Shown here: positions 63,436 to 64,000 of the stretch, piece after piece
Layout of the letters: each line of letters starts with the position of its first letter
Numbering within the stretch: position 1 is the stretch's first letter
Source: Hoplostethus atlanticus
Taxonomy: Eukaryota > Chordata > Actinopteri > Trachichthyiformes > Trachichthyidae
NCBI GenBank assembly: GCA_034670405.1
Contig: JAXDDX010000057.1
Location: 372,001-436,000 of the forward strand
Reading direction: 5' to 3'
Length of the DNA: 64,000 bases
Position numbers and translations under genes: made by a program
The notes under the pieces: generated by a model
Database searches by the model: none
What the model saw: only the letters and a program-made list of their open reading frames with translations
Told to the model about the DNA's origin: nothing

Positions 63436-64000
63436 CTGTGGGGGGACATGAGATTGTAGTCATTTCTTTTTAAAGTTTGATTTGAACCGCTATTAGTTCA
63501 ACACCACAGTGACGGTGGGTCTCCATGAGGTTCAATCATGAGGTGAATTACATAATTAGTTCTTAGTATATGGGTAGAAACATCAAAGTCAAACTGTAAC
63601 CTTTCTTCTAGATGTAATAATTGTGTAAATAGCACTACAGTCCTTTTGAATGAGATCAAAAACCATGATCAGCTTGGGTACATTTCATTTATGTAATGCG
63701 TGGCTTAAGACCTTGTATTAAAAGTATTATTTGGGAAGTGTGCAGGATTACTTAAAACCAGAGACTAAACAACTTGATATGAAAGAGTCAGTGTTACATA
63801 GTGTCAGTACAGCCATAACAATACCCCTGCCCATCTACATTCCTTACTAAATTGTGCATGATCAGAGGTGTTCACCATCAAAAAGTATGAGTTAGAATTA
63901 TGAATTGTGTGAGTATTGCCATATCATGCTGGTTTGGCAACATTGATAACAGAGGGAAAACAACGTGTTATGATGTGAAATGTCAGCAGGCTAAGGATTC
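63436..64000. other. tmem63b intron, no exon seen
   Basis: The remaining 565 bases continue the intron upstream of the exon at 63302-63435; nothing else is recognised. Confidence 0.5.

Overview
This is a window of vertebrate nuclear DNA, almost certainly from a teleost fish. The genes are split by GT-AG introns, introns and intergenic DNA are rich in (CA)n/(GT)n microsatellites, hAT-type DNA transposons are present, and every recognised protein is a vertebrate family. The species cannot be read from the sequence. No operons, CRISPR arrays, tRNA or rRNA genes were seen.

Layout. (1) Positions 36-35527, minus strand: tacc2 (transforming acidic coiled-coil protein 2), missing only its 3' end (the C-terminal TACC coiled coil), which lies left of the window. 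Seven coding exons of the long isoform are placed, including a giant 6.4 kb exon. Two alternative first exons for short isoforms are also proposed: a 19-codon exon at 9042-9100 and a TACC1-like exon at 2882-3073. The giant exon and the next exon carry seven single-base frameshifts, while all other coding exons of recognised genes in the window are clean. (2) 35528-40651: non-coding, with microsatellites and hairpins. (3) 40652-44099: a complete 3448 bp hAT transposon with perfect 8-bp target-site duplications. It holds remnants of its transposase and an unrelated, decayed two-exon gene with its own poly(A) signal. (4) 44412-47814, minus: nsmce4a (SMC5/6 complex kleisin), complete in ten exons. 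(5) 50127-51854, plus: ccdc177, one intact exon. (6) 53463-55480, minus: a divergent slc39a9 (ZIP9) gene in seven exons. (7) 59126-63435, minus: tmem63b (CSC1/OSCA-type mechanosensitive channel), the last twelve exons; its 5' part is beyond the right edge.

The genes do not form a pathway: centrosome/spindle adaptor, DNA-repair complex subunit, coiled-coil protein of unknown role, zinc transporter, and mechanosensitive channel. The order is of interest. TACC2 and NSMCE4A are neighbours in human 10q26, CCDC177 and SLC39A9 are neighbours in human 14q24, and here the two blocks are joined. All exon boundaries were set by hand from splice signals and codon phase; no alignment or expression data were available.
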